Assembly: GCF_020736845.1 (NCBI RefSeq)
Contig: NZ_JAFFQR010000029.1
Coordinates: forward strand, 213,135-277,134
From: Paenibacillus farraposensis
GTDB lineage: Bacteria > Bacillota > Bacilli > Paenibacillales > Paenibacillaceae
Reading direction: 5' to 3'
Length of the DNA: 64,000 nt
Part shown: piece by piece, positions 1-8,078 of the stretch
How positions within the stretch are numbered: the first letter of the stretch is position 1
How the letters are laid out: each line of letters starts with the position of its first letter
The notes under the pieces: generated by a model
Databases searched by the model: none
Told to the model about the DNA's origin: nothing
Seen by the model: the letters and a program-made list of their open reading frames with translations, nothing else
Made by a program: the position numbers and the translations under genes

Positions 1-78
1 CTGGACAATGGCCGCTCCGGTTATATATATGCTGTGATTGCTGTAATAGCTACGGCTGTTTTATGGTGGAGCTTATAA
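1..78 (+). CDS. C-terminal end of a membrane protein (possible ECF T component)
   Basis: An open frame enters from the left edge and stops with TAA at 76-78. The visible 25 residues end in one hydrophobic helix (YAVIAVIATAVLWWSL). The next genes encode an ECF substrate-binding subunit and a fused double ATPase, and no transmembrane (T) subunit occurs downstream, so this tail could be the missing T subunit (YkoC-like). That is inference from context only; any membrane protein could end this way. Confidence 0.35.
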   Translation: MDNGRSGYIYAVIAVIATAVLWWSL

Positions 79-100
79 ACGGCAACTACTTTTGTTGTTT

Positions 101-158
101 TTATTGTCAACTTGTCAAATAAGTTATGGTTGACAATAAGAGCGCGGGTGAATACATT
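101..158 (+). promoter_or_regulatory. Promoter with overlapping BirA-like inverted-repeat operator
   Basis: TTATTGTCAAC (101-111) and GTTGACAATAA (129-139) form a perfect 11-bp inverted repeat with a 17-nt spacer. The right arm contains a -35 box TTGACA (130-135), followed after 17 nt by a -10-like TACATT (153-158). There is no T-run, so it is an operator rather than a terminator. The pattern TTGTCAACT-N15-GGTTGACAA resembles the biotin repressor (BirA) operator TTGTTAACC-N-GGTTAACAA. It drives the ECF genes that follow. Confidence 0.6.
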
Positions 159-236
159 TATACAGTAGCAGCTTGTACAGAAATCGGGCTGTTATCTTAA
201 ACAAGTAGACAATGGAGAGGAGTTCTGAAAATACAT

Positions 237-824
237 ATGAAGGAATCTCGTATTTTCACAAAATTTACGACGCTGGATATCGTACTAATGGCGATGTTGG
301 CAACGTTGAACGGTGTCATGACCGTTTATTTGTCGATGATTAACAAAACGTTAAACAGCCTGGGGGGTCCTATTGCAACTTCCGTGATTGTCGGACTATA
401 CATGGTATACGGGTTACTGGCCTACTATATTATTCGTAAGCCGGGGACGGCGGTGATTGCTTATTCATTCGGGGCCGTGGTACAGTCCTTCATGGGCTCT
501 GCTTACGGAATCGCAGCTATAATCGCGGCGGCTGTCTGCTACATGATCGTTGCTGAGTTGGTATTTGCCTTGTTGCGTTATCGGCGCTGGAATACGGCTT
601 CGTTGCTGCTTGCGGGCGGTGCCATGGTTCCGTTGTGGTTTATCGTGGCAGCCAATATGTTTGGCTACATGCATTGGGGCTGGAAGGTACTTGCAATTAC
701 ACTGATTGTGCGTATCCTCAGCGGTATGTTTCTATGCGGCCTGCTCACCAAAGTGTTGGGTGATGGCTTGAATCGGACTGGGTTGTTAAAACGCTTTGAA
801 CTGGGACGCGCTTCGCGTGCATAG
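237..824 (+). CDS. ykoE: ECF transporter substrate-binding (S) component, YkoE family
   Basis: A 195-residue, very hydrophobic protein with about six predicted membrane helices. It would be the substrate-capturing subunit of an energy-coupling-factor vitamin importer. Hallmarks shared with B. subtilis YkoE are the YxIRKPG motif near residue 65 and the RxxSGxxxxGLL segment near residue 160. YkoE is linked to thiamine/hydroxymethylpyrimidine uptake. A GGAGAGGAG ribosome-binding site lies at 214-222. The gene is followed after 57 nt by its ATPase. Unlike the usual TPP-riboswitch control, the upstream region carries a BirA-like palindrome, so the true ligand is uncertain (thiamine precursor or biotin-related). 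Confidence 0.75.
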   Translation: MKESRIFTKFTTLDIVLMAMLATLNGVMTVYLSMINKTLNSLGGPIATSVIVGLYMVYGLLAYYIIRKPGTAVIAYSFGAVVQSFMGSAYGIAAIIAAAVCYMIVAELVFALLRYRRWNTASLLLAGGAMVPLWFIVAANMFGYMHWGWKVLAITLIVRILSGMFLCGLLTKVLGDGLNRTGLLKRFELGRASRA

Positions 825-881
825 CCGTGACTGTGTACGAGAATGTATCCTTCAAGAATGGGGACTGAGGGTAACATAGTT

Positions 882-2438
882 ATGAATGAACATAGCGATT
901 ATGAGGCTGGATGTCATATAGCCGTGTCCTTGAAGGAGTTTGGCTTCCGTTATGATGATCAGGCGGAGCCGGCGTTACATGGCTTGACGCTCGATATTAA
1001 GGCGGGCGAGCATGTAGCGATTGTTGGCGCTAGCGGAAGTGGAAAGTCTACGCTGTGCCAACTGCTTCATGGCGGATTGTACCGTTCCGGTGAGGGCGAA
1101 CGGACCGGGGAATTGACCGTGTACGGCATGGACCCAGGCAAGGCTGACCTGGCTGAGGTCGCATCCACCATCGGGGTCGTGCTTCAGGACCCCGATGCCC
1201 AACTGGTGCAGGGCATCGTCGAAGACGAGATTGCCTTCGGACCGGAGAACCTGCGCGTGCCTCCGGCAGACATAGCGCAGCGCCTTGCTGCAGCGCTGGA
1301 GGCCGTCGACCTCGCGTCCGAGCGCGGCTCCTTCGTGTGCCGCCTCTCGGGAGGACAGCGCCAACGCACCACCATTGCTGCGGTGCTGGCGCTGGAAACG
1401 CCGCTCGTCGTGTTCGACGACGCCGCGGCGCAGTTGGACCCGCCGGCTGTACGAGACTTCGCCCTGCTATGCCGGCGGCTCCATGCCGCAGGCCGGACGG
1501 TGGTCACCGCGTCCGGCCGTATGGACGATGCCGCGCGGGCAGCGCAGCGTGTCATCGTCCTGAAGGGCGGGACCGTACAGCTGCAAGGCCCGCCGGAAAC
1601 GCTGCTGCGCGAGCATGCTGCGCAGCTGGCCGCCTGGGGGCTTCTCCCCTCACATGCCAGGAGGGGAGAAGCGCCGCAGGAGCCGGAGGCGAGGCCCGGC
1701 TCGGCGGCTGAGCGCACCGGGCAGCCGTTGCTGGAGGTGAAGGGGCTGACCTTCACCTATCCCGGCAGCCAGCGGGCAGCGCTGAAGGGCGTGAGCCTTG
1801 CCCTTGCGGCTGGCGAACGAGCCGTTCTGCTGGGCGAGAACGGTTCCGGCAAAACCACGCTTGGCAAGCTGCTCATGGGCCTGCTGCCTGCCCCCATGAA
1901 GTGCATGTGGTGGCAGGGGCAGGATATGGCGAAGCTGCCGATTCACCAGCTGGCCGCCGGGATTGGCTACGTGTTTCAGCAGCCGGAGCACCAGTTTGCG
2001 GCAGCAACGGTGTGGGAGGAGTGCTTGTACAGCGTACGTGCCAAGCTTGGTTTACGCACCGGAGAGCCGATCCCCACTGCGTATGAGGAACGGGCACGAA
2101 GCTTGCTGACCGCCGCCAGACTGGATCACAGGCTGGATGCCTCCCCGTATTTGCTGAGTGGAGGCGAAAAAAAGCTCCTGAGCGTTGCAGCACAGTTCAT
2201 CCTGCCTAAAAAGCTGTACATTTTGGATGAGCCTACGGCCGGCACGGATTACGAAGGGGTGGACATGCTGCTACGTATGTGTGCAGAGCAGTCTGCCGAA
2301 GGTGCAGCCTTCCTGATCATCACCCATGATATGCAGGTAGCCGAAAGCTTTGCCAGCCATGTTCTGTACATGGAAGAGGGGCATCTTGAAGCAGAAAATA
2401 GTGGAATTTATCATACGATTACAGTTGACAATAATTGA
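882..2438 (+). CDS. ykoD: ECF transporter ATPase, two fused ABC domains (YkoD-like)
   Basis: Energises the ECF importer with the upstream S component. Two ABC ATPase domains lie in tandem. The first has Walker A GASGSGKST, signature LSGGQRQRT and Walker B VVFDD, where the catalytic Glu is replaced by Asp. The second has GENGSGKTT, LSGGEKK and a canonical ILDEPTAG. ATP hydrolysis is therefore probably asymmetric. Start ATG 882 (MNEHSDY) is preferred over the in-frame ATG at 843 because it follows GACTGAGGG, although the site is weak. About 1180-1750 is clearly more GC-rich than its surroundings. No T subunit gene follows. Confidence 0.8.
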   Translation: MNEHSDYEAGCHIAVSLKEFGFRYDDQAEPALHGLTLDIKAGEHVAIVGASGSGKSTLCQLLHGGLYRSGEGERTGELTVYGMDPGKADLAEVASTIGVVLQDPDAQLVQGIVEDEIAFGPENLRVPPADIAQRLAAALEAVDLASERGSFVCRLSGGQRQRTTIAAVLALETPLVVFDDAAAQLDPPAVRDFALLCRRLHAAGRTVVTASGRMDDAARAAQRVIVLKGGTVQLQGPPETLLREHAAQLAAWGLLPSHARRGEAPQEPEARPGSAAERTGQPLLEVKGLTFTYPGSQRAALKGVSLALAAGERAVLLGENGSGKTTLGKLLMGLLPAPMKCMWWQGQDMAKLPIHQLAAGIGYVFQQPEHQFAAATVWEECLYSVRAKLGLRTGEPIPTAYEERARSLLTAARLDHRLDASPYLLSGGEKKLLSVAAQFILPKKLYILDEPTAGTDYEGVDMLLRMCAEQSAEGAAFLIITHDMQVAESFASHVLYMEEGHLEAENSGIYHTITVDNN

Positions 2439-2472
2439 GTGTATGTTAGAAAATAATATGTACATCGCATAC

Positions 2473-2501
2473 AACAGGCGGCCTATATAGGCCGCCTGTT
2501 T
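2473..2501 (+). terminator. Hairpin terminator after the ECF module
   Basis: Thirteen-base perfect arms (2473-2485 and 2488-2500, AACAGGCGGCCTA and its complement) with a 2-nt centre. Only a short T run follows, so termination may be imperfect. Confidence 0.6.
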
Positions 2502-2581
2502 ACCATTATGCAGTGCGGGCAAGACCGTTCTGTGCAGGGGAATCGTACAGGTACAACACAGTTTATACAAGGAAAGGATTT

Positions 2582-4123
2582 GTGATTTGCTTGGGACAAG
2601 ATAAACCCATGAAGCGCGGACTTGTGCTGACAGGTGTTCTGCTAGCCACTTTTCTGGCCGCGATTGAAGGAACGGTTATTGGCCCGGCAGGGCCGACGAT
2701 TGTTAGTGCACTGGGCAGTGTGAATCTGCTCAGTTGGATTTTTACGGCATATTTGCTGACGATGGCTGTAACCACACCTATTTTTGGCAAACTAAGCGAT
2801 TTATTTGGCCGCAAACCGATTTTTTTGGTCGGCTGCTCGTTGTTTGCGCTTGGATCTTTGCTTTGCATGCTGGCTGGCAGTATGGAGCAGCTTATTTTGT
2901 ATCGGGCTATCCAGGGGATTGGAGCGGGCGGTGTCATTCCCGTTACCTTTACAATCATCGGGGATATATACAAAATGGAGGAACGCCCCAAAGTTCAGGG
3001 GATGATCAGCTCGGTATGGGGGATTTCTTCCCTGATCGGCCCTCTCTTGGGCGGCTATGTGGTTACCTATTTTGGCTGGGAATGGATTTTCGGCTTTAAC
3101 ATTCCCTTTGGCTTGGTTGCGATGTTCTTCATCGCCCGCTATCTGCAGGAGCAGGTAAGCAAGCGTGTTGCGCGCGTCGACGTACCGGGAGCGATTACCT
3201 TTACCATCGGGATGACGGCCCTCTTGCTCGTATTGGCACTAGGCGGGCAGTATATTAGCTGGGCTTCTCCTGAATTGCTGGCCTTGGCTGCCGTAGCTAT
3301 GTTGTTCCTAATTCTGTTTTTGGTTATTGAAAAACGCGCTCAGGAACCGATGGTGCCCCTAAAGCTATTCCGGATACGGGATATCGCTTTTTCCTGCGCC
3401 GCCGCACTGCTGGTCAGCACCTTGCTCATCGGGCTGACCAGCTATCTTCCATTATGGATTCAAGGCGTGCACGGTGGAGATGCCGCTTCATCCGGTTTGG
3501 CACTGGCTCCGATGTCGGTAGGCTGGCTGTTTGGCTCCATGATCGGAGGGCGCATTTTACTGACACTAGGCTCGCGTCGAATCTCGTTGATCGGACTGAT
3601 CTTGATTGTATTAGGTGCCTTCGTAATGACCTTGATGGGACAAGCATCACCGATCTGGCTGCTCTTTTTGTCTACATTATTGTACGGATTGGGCTTTGGC
3701 TTCTCGATGACCGTGTTTACAATTATTGCCCAGTCCTCGGTCGGGTTCCAGCTGCGCGGTGCTTCTACCGCATTGAATACGTTCCTGCGAACGCTGGGAC
3801 AAACGATAGGAGTTGCAGCCTTCGGTTCATGGCTGAATTATCGCATTGCCGCCCAGACAGCAGATGGACAGCTTATGCAGCAGGGCATTACACAGGAGAA
3901 TATTAATGGCCTGCTTGCACCTCATGCTTCACAACATCTGAGTGACAAGACAGCGGGATTACTGCGTTCTGTATTGGAAAACAGTCTGCATTCCCTGTTT
4001 GTCATCATGGTCGCCATTGCGATTATAAGCTGGTTTGTTGTACTTGGCCTGCGAAATCGACCACCGGGTACAGAAGAAGGGACGGATCAGCGCATCAAAT
4101 CACCTCAGAGAGAACATGCATAA
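2582..4123 (+). CDS. MFS drug-efflux transporter, 14-helix DHA2 (EmrB/QacA) family
   Basis: A proton-coupled multidrug exporter in the cytoplasmic membrane. The N-terminus MKRGLVLTGVLLATFLAAIE and motif A GKLSDLFGRKP (after helix 2) are typical, and the length of about 510 residues fits 14 membrane helices. An open frame extends back to 2513 but begins inside the terminator region. GTG 2582, TTG 2591 and ATG 2609 are all possible starts; GGAAAGGA at 2571-2578 supports one of the first two. It stands alone between two terminators. Substrates cannot be read from the sequence. Confidence 0.85.
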   Translation: MICLGQDKPMKRGLVLTGVLLATFLAAIEGTVIGPAGPTIVSALGSVNLLSWIFTAYLLTMAVTTPIFGKLSDLFGRKPIFLVGCSLFALGSLLCMLAGSMEQLILYRAIQGIGAGGVIPVTFTIIGDIYKMEERPKVQGMISSVWGISSLIGPLLGGYVVTYFGWEWIFGFNIPFGLVAMFFIARYLQEQVSKRVARVDVPGAITFTIGMTALLLVLALGGQYISWASPELLALAAVAMLFLILFLVIEKRAQEPMVPLKLFRIRDIAFSCAAALLVSTLLIGLTSYLPLWIQGVHGGDAASSGLALAPMSVGWLFGSMIGGRILLTLGSRRISLIGLILIVLGAFVMTLMGQASPIWLLFLSTLLYGLGFGFSMTVFTIIAQSSVGFQLRGASTALNTFLRTLGQTIGVAAFGSWLNYRIAAQTADGQLMQQGITQENINGLLAPHASQHLSDKTAGLLRSVLENSLHSLFVIMVAIAIISWFVVLGLRNRPPGTEEGTDQRIKSPQREHA

Positions 4124-4183
4124 GAGACTCCTTTACGGGCAATAAAGTTTTGTTGTCCAGCTCCAGCAACGATAAGAAAGTTT

Positions 4184-4232
4184 TTGCTGGTGGCTCTTAA
4201 AGATGTGTTAGGAGCTACCAGCAATTATTTTT
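4184..4232 (+). terminator. Rho-independent terminator of the MFS exporter
   Basis: TTGCTGGTGGCTC (4184-4196) pairs with GAGCTACCAGCAA (4212-4224) through one G-U pair, followed by TTATTTTT. Confidence 0.8.
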
Positions 4233-4308
4233 ACAAAAGAATATACTTATTTTGTCAACTTTGTTTCATATGATAATACATAAGACAAATACTTCAAGGA
4301 GGTGCTTC

Positions 4309-4701
4309 ATGGAACAATCTTTTTCATCAATATTGACTTACAGCATACAAGTAATTGCGATATTACTAATCATCTTTAACTTATTGAAAAGGAACGAAAA
4401 GAAAATAGGATGGGGAACACTTTCACTACTTTTAGCTTTTCTTGGCATGGCTGTCTCTTTTAAATTTGGCAATTACATATTGGGTGATAAGTTGCTTTCC
4501 TTTTTAGGATTACCTGCCTGGTCTAATGTCAATAACACTGGGTTTCATTACACTCTTTTTCTATCTAGTATTCTCTTTATTCCAAGTTTAATCATTGGAT
4601 ATAAAAAACCCGAAGAGCTTGGAGCTAAAATTGGAAAGCTGGTTTCTAGCATATATCTAGCCTTAGTAATAATTATGATTTTATTTTTAATCATAAGCTA
4701 A
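4309..4701 (+). CDS. Small hypothetical membrane protein
   Basis: A 130-residue protein with about four hydrophobic segments and a charged KRNEKK loop after the first. It begins MEQSFSS at ATG 4309 behind a strong AAGGAGG (4296-4302). The frame stays open back to 4252, but the upstream ATG has no ribosome-binding site. No family is recognised. It is AT-rich compared with the gene before it and lies next to the IS30 remnant, so it may belong to the same mobile segment. Nothing else is seen in the 248 bases after it. Confidence 0.6.
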   Translation: MEQSFSSILTYSIQVIAILLIIFNLLKRNEKKIGWGTLSLLLAFLGMAVSFKFGNYILGDKLLSFLGLPAWSNVNNTGFHYTLFLSSILFIPSLIIGYKKPEELGAKIGKLVSSIYLALVIIMILFLIIS

Positions 4702-4949
4702 AATATACAGCTCACATTGGCTCTGATCTTTGTTTTAACAGGAGAGAACTGAAGCTGAACTGGGTAGAATCATAGGTAACAAAGTCTATCCGGCAAGACA
4801 ACGGCATCCCATCACTTTCTGACTAAAAAAGCTCACTATTTGCTTTTAAAAGATCCTTATTTTCCAGAATAAATCCTCCTTTAAAATATCATCGAACCGC
4901 AACATAAATTCTCTTCTTCTAACAGGGTTAAAAGTGTATGATTTTTATA

Positions 4950-5620
4950 TGACGGATCGTAGAGCGGTTGCGCCAGGAGGGACAAGCAATCGTATGCTTT
5001 AAAACGATCTATCGCTGGCTGTATACAGGCCTTTTGATGAAGGGCCTACTTACCGTCCTGCGGCACAAAGGCAAGCGCCAGAAGCCTGCGGAGACTCGCG
5101 GCAAGTTTGCCGTAGGCAAGCCGATCTCCCAGCGCCCAAAAGAGGTGCGGTCTCGAGAAACGTTCGGTCATTGGGAACTGGATACCGTCGCCCTCAGGCC
5201 GTGGAAAAAGCAAAAGGTTGCGTGGCCACGTTCATCGAGCGCAAAACGCGTCTGTACACCGCCATTCGAATGCCTGACCGTACGATTGCCTTTGGTGTAG
5301 CGGCCTCGCAGTATCCTGCAAAGGTGTTCCAAACCGCTACGGTTGATCGTGGTAAAGAATTTGCCTGTTATGCTAGCCTGGAAGCCCCTCATGGCGTACA
5401 GGTGTATTTTGCAGATCCCTATTCCTCCTGACAATGTGGTTCGATCGAGAACGCCAATGGCCTTTTACGCGAATTTTTCCCCAAAGGGACTGATTTCGCT
5501 CAAGTGAGGGAAGATGAATTGGCACAAGCATTAGACCTCATCAACCACAGACCACGACAATGCTTGGGCTGGAAGGCCGCTCACGAATCCTTTTCAGAAG
5601 AACTGTCGCACTTGGCTTGA
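4950..5620 (+). pseudogene. Truncated, frameshifted IS30-family transposase
   Basis: The translation shows IS30-type DDE transposase pieces: GHWELDTV, then in the next frame FIERKTRLYTAIRMPDRT, then ENANGLLREFFPKGTDF and INHRPRQCLG. The N-terminal DNA-binding part is missing (coding similarity starts abruptly near 4950). A frameshift lies near 5200, and a TGA at 5429-5431 replaces the Trp expected after DPYSS. The copy is dead. It marks the left border of the AT-rich island; bases 5568-5625 recur exactly, in reverse orientation, at 14677-14734. Confidence 0.85.
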
Positions 5621-5710
5621 CAATCCATCAAAAACTTAATCATTAGCAAACATAAATAACACCCATGAAATTATTCCCTTTTGTATCGATTACAAAGTTT
5701 GACTTTATTT

Positions 5711-5728
5711 ATGTCAATCGGTTAACAT
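5711..5728 (+). promoter_or_regulatory. LacI-type operator O1 upstream of the regulator gene
   Basis: ATGTCAATCGGTTAACAT is an imperfect palindrome centred on CG, as is typical of LacI-family sites. It lies 54 bases before the regulator's ATG and fits the pattern ATGTCAAnCGGTTnnCAT also found at 6938-6955, 6961-6978 and 7026-7043. It suggests autoregulation. Confidence 0.65.
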
Positions 5729-5782
5729 AAACCTCAGAACAATATAGAAGATTAGTCATGTATGTGAGGTGATAGTAAGAAA

Positions 5783-6790
5783 ATGAAAACGAAACCGAAA
5801 TTAGAAGATGTTGCTAAACATGCCGGTGTTTCACCAACCACTGTTTCTAGAGTGTTGAATAACCGTGGTTATATTAGTGAAGAAACTCGAAAACGTGTTC
5901 ATAATGCAATGGAAAAAATTAATTATTTCCCTAATGAAATGGCTAGGTCATTATTTACAAAACAAAGTAATATTATTGGATTAATTTTTCCTACAGTAAG
6001 TAATCCCTTTTTTGCTGAGTTAATTTATAATATTGAAATTAAATGTGAGGAATTAGGCTACAAAGTATTTCTATGTAATAGCTTAAATAATATGGATAAA
6101 GAAAAAAAGTATTTAGACATGCTCCAACGAAATCAAGTAGATGGAATTATTGTTGGAAGTCATAATAGAGGGATTTTTGAACAAGTTTCAACAAGCTTAC
6201 CTATTGTTGCTGTAGATCAATATATTTCAAATTCAGCGCCAATTGTTTCATCTGACAATTATTTAGGTGGTAAATTGGCAACGGAACATTTGATTAAAAG
6301 AGGTTGTAAAAAGATTATTCATATTAGTGGGCCGAGCAGATTAGATACTCCTACACATTTACGAACCTCTGCATACAAGGATATAATGACAGCTTACGGT
6401 CTTAAGCCAATTATCTATGAAATCAATAAAACTTTTAATGCTAAAGAAAATCATAAAGTCATTTCGCAAGTTTTTCATGAAAATCCTGATATGGATGGTA
6501 TTTTTGCAAGTGACGATATTATTGCTGCTAACATATATAATAAAGCTGTAAGAATAGGGAAAAATGTCCCGGAAGAGTTAAAAATAGTTGGTTTTGATGG
6601 AACAGAAGCAGTTAGAAATCTTCTTCCACAATTAACCACTATAAAACAGTCTATACCAAAAATGGCAGAAAGGGCAGTTATAATACTGGATAAGAAAATT
6701 AAAAATGAGGAAATTTCCTCTCACTTATGTAAGCCTCTAGATATCATACTTGTCGAGGGTGCTTCAACGACAAATGTTTTTGCAACCTAA
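5783..6790 (+). CDS. LacI-family transcriptional regulator (sucrose-type)
   Basis: A 335-residue repressor with an N-terminal LacI helix-turn-helix (about residues 6-30; EDVAKHAG, SPTTVSRVLNN) and a periplasmic-binding-protein-like sugar-sensing core (IGLIFPTVSNPFF near residue 70, FASDD near 245, VGFDGTE and LTTIKQ near 270-290). The HTH resembles ScrR-like regulators of sucrose genes. Start ATG 5783 follows GAGGTGATAG. The gene is distinctly AT-rich. It precedes the catabolic genes in the same direction, and repeated CG-centred palindromes flank it, so it probably controls both itself and the operon starting at 7125, released by a sucrose-derived ligand. Confidence 0.85.
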   Translation: MKTKPKLEDVAKHAGVSPTTVSRVLNNRGYISEETRKRVHNAMEKINYFPNEMARSLFTKQSNIIGLIFPTVSNPFFAELIYNIEIKCEELGYKVFLCNSLNNMDKEKKYLDMLQRNQVDGIIVGSHNRGIFEQVSTSLPIVAVDQYISNSAPIVSSDNYLGGKLATEHLIKRGCKKIIHISGPSRLDTPTHLRTSAYKDIMTAYGLKPIIYEINKTFNAKENHKVISQVFHENPDMDGIFASDDIIAANIYNKAVRIGKNVPEELKIVGFDGTEAVRNLLPQLTTIKQSIPKMAERAVIILDKKIKNEEISSHLCKPLDIILVEGASTTNVFAT

Positions 6791-6844
6791 AATCCCCCCC
6801 GTGATTACGGAATCAGTCTTTTAAGTAAATACACTAAGTTTTCC

Positions 6845-6885
6845 AAAAAGCTACAGGTTAAAAATTAACAGTGGCTTTTTTTTGT
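6845..6885 (+). terminator. Terminator of the LacI-type regulator gene
   Basis: AAAAAGCTAC pairs with GTGGCTTTTT (one G-U pair), with an inner GTTAA/TTAAC stem, followed by a run of Ts. Confidence 0.7.
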
Positions 6886-6935
6886 TATTCTCTACCTAAA
6901 AGAGCAATATTAATTTTCTTTTATTAAAAAAAACC

Positions 6936-6980
6936 GTATGATAACCGCTTGACACATTGAGTGTCAAGCGGTTATCATAC
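6936..6980 (+). promoter_or_regulatory. Perfect 20-bp inverted repeat made of two opposed LacI-type operators
   Basis: The arms at 6936-6955 and 6961-6980 are perfectly complementary around a 5-nt loop (ATTGA). Each arm contains a full operator-like sequence (6961-6978 reads GTGTCAAGCGGTTATCAT; 6938-6955 is its complement). An A-run precedes the repeat, so on the minus strand it has terminator form. It may therefore be an operator pair, a hairpin, or both. Confidence 0.6.
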
Positions 6981-7025
6981 TTTCATAGTATACGTTTTCT
7001 TGATATCAGGATAAAAGAAAGATTC

Positions 7026-7089
7026 ATGACAACCGTTTGACATACAAAACGCTTTACATTTATATATTATGAATATGAAAACGCTTTAT
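7026..7089 (+). promoter_or_regulatory. Operon promoter with LacI-type operator and cre-like repeats
   Basis: The operator at 7026-7043 (complement ATGTCAAACGGTTGTCAT) covers a -35 TTGACA (7037-7042), with a -10-like TATATA at 7061-7066. AAAACGCTTTA occurs twice (7046-7056 and 7078-7088), 32 bases apart. Both resemble one arm and centre of CcpA cre boxes (TGAAAACGCTTTAT at 7076-7089 is the closer match). This suggests specific repression plus catabolite repression of the genes from 7125 on. Confidence 0.55.
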
Positions 7090-7124
7090 AGTTGTTGGTA
7101 TTTCAGTGAAAGGATGTTTATATT

Positions 7125-8060
7125 ATGGAATTTTTAAATAGAGTGAAAGCGGAATTAAGAGAAAATTTGAAAACGGTACCAATCATTCAACTTCCACAGG
7201 ATTTGGATAAAACGAGGCAAATTCCCATTCCGTCTAATGCGAATTCGGAACACGTTAGAATTACTGAACGTTTTATCCCTGGTGGCGATGGACAAGAAAT
7301 GTTGATTAAAATTTATGAACCAGTTCAGAGGAGTAAAGAAGAATTACCTGCTGTTCTTTGGAGCCATGGAGGAGGATATGTGTTAGGTCATCCTAATGGT
7401 GAAGACAGCCTTTGTGAAAGTATTGTTCAAGCAGTCAATTGTATTGTGGTTTCACCAGATTACCGATTAGCCCCTGAGCATTCGTATCCCGCAGCTATTG
7501 AAGACTGCTATGCTACATTGGTATGGATGACGAGTACAACAAATGAATTGAATGTTGATCCAATGAGGGTTGCAATCGGTGGAGGAAGTGCAGGTGGAGG
7601 ATTAACTGCTGCATTGGCATTAATGACACGCGATAGAAAGGGCCCAGTTATATGTTTTCAAATGCCATTATATCCAATGATTGATGATCGAAATATTACA
7701 CCATCCAGCTACGAAATTACCGATAGCCATGCGGTTTGGTTCAGGTCAAATAACATATCGGCTTGGGAAATGTATCTAGGGGATTCTGCTCATGGTGAAA
7801 TCTCTCCCTACGCAGCACCAACCCGCGCGAAGAATTTGGAAGGACTACCACCGACCTATACATGTGTAGGTCAACTAGATCCTTTCCGCGATGAAACAAT
7901 TGATTATGTTGCACGTTTAGCTCAAGCAGGAGTGGATGTAGAATTTCAATTATATCCTGGATGTTTTCATGCTTTTGAGCATATCGTCCCGGATGCGGAA
8001 ATCAGCCAGCATGCCAAAAACGGGTACATTCAAGCACTTAGCAGAGCATTAAATGGTTAA
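7125..8060 (+). CDS. Alpha/beta-hydrolase esterase, HSL/Aes family
   Basis: A 311-residue cytoplasmic carboxylesterase. It has the oxyanion-hole motif HGGG (about residue 80), nucleophile motif GGGSAGGG (about 155; Ser in GxSxG), the acid in GQLDPFRDE (about 250) and the catalytic His in CFHAFEH (about 284), with the DYRLAPEHSYPA segment typical of hormone-sensitive-lipase-type enzymes. It is the first gene of the island operon and is followed after 18 nt by a second esterase. Next to a sucrose (phosphate) phosphorylase it may strip acyl groups from an esterified sugar. The substrate is inference. Confidence 0.85.
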   Translation: MEFLNRVKAELRENLKTVPIIQLPQDLDKTRQIPIPSNANSEHVRITERFIPGGDGQEMLIKIYEPVQRSKEELPAVLWSHGGGYVLGHPNGEDSLCESIVQAVNCIVVSPDYRLAPEHSYPAAIEDCYATLVWMTSTTNELNVDPMRVAIGGGSAGGGLTAALALMTRDRKGPVICFQMPLYPMIDDRNITPSSYEITDSHAVWFRSNNISAWEMYLGDSAHGEISPYAAPTRAKNLEGLPPTYTCVGQLDPFRDETIDYVARLAQAGVDVEFQLYPGCFHAFEHIVPDAEISQHAKNGYIQALSRALNG

Positions 8061-8078
8061 TTAGAGGAGGAGTCGAAT

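Noticed and set aside
1184..1756. 190-codon minus-strand frame inside the ECF ATPase
   Set aside because: It is a by-product of the GC-rich codons in that segment, without ribosome-binding site or family motifs.
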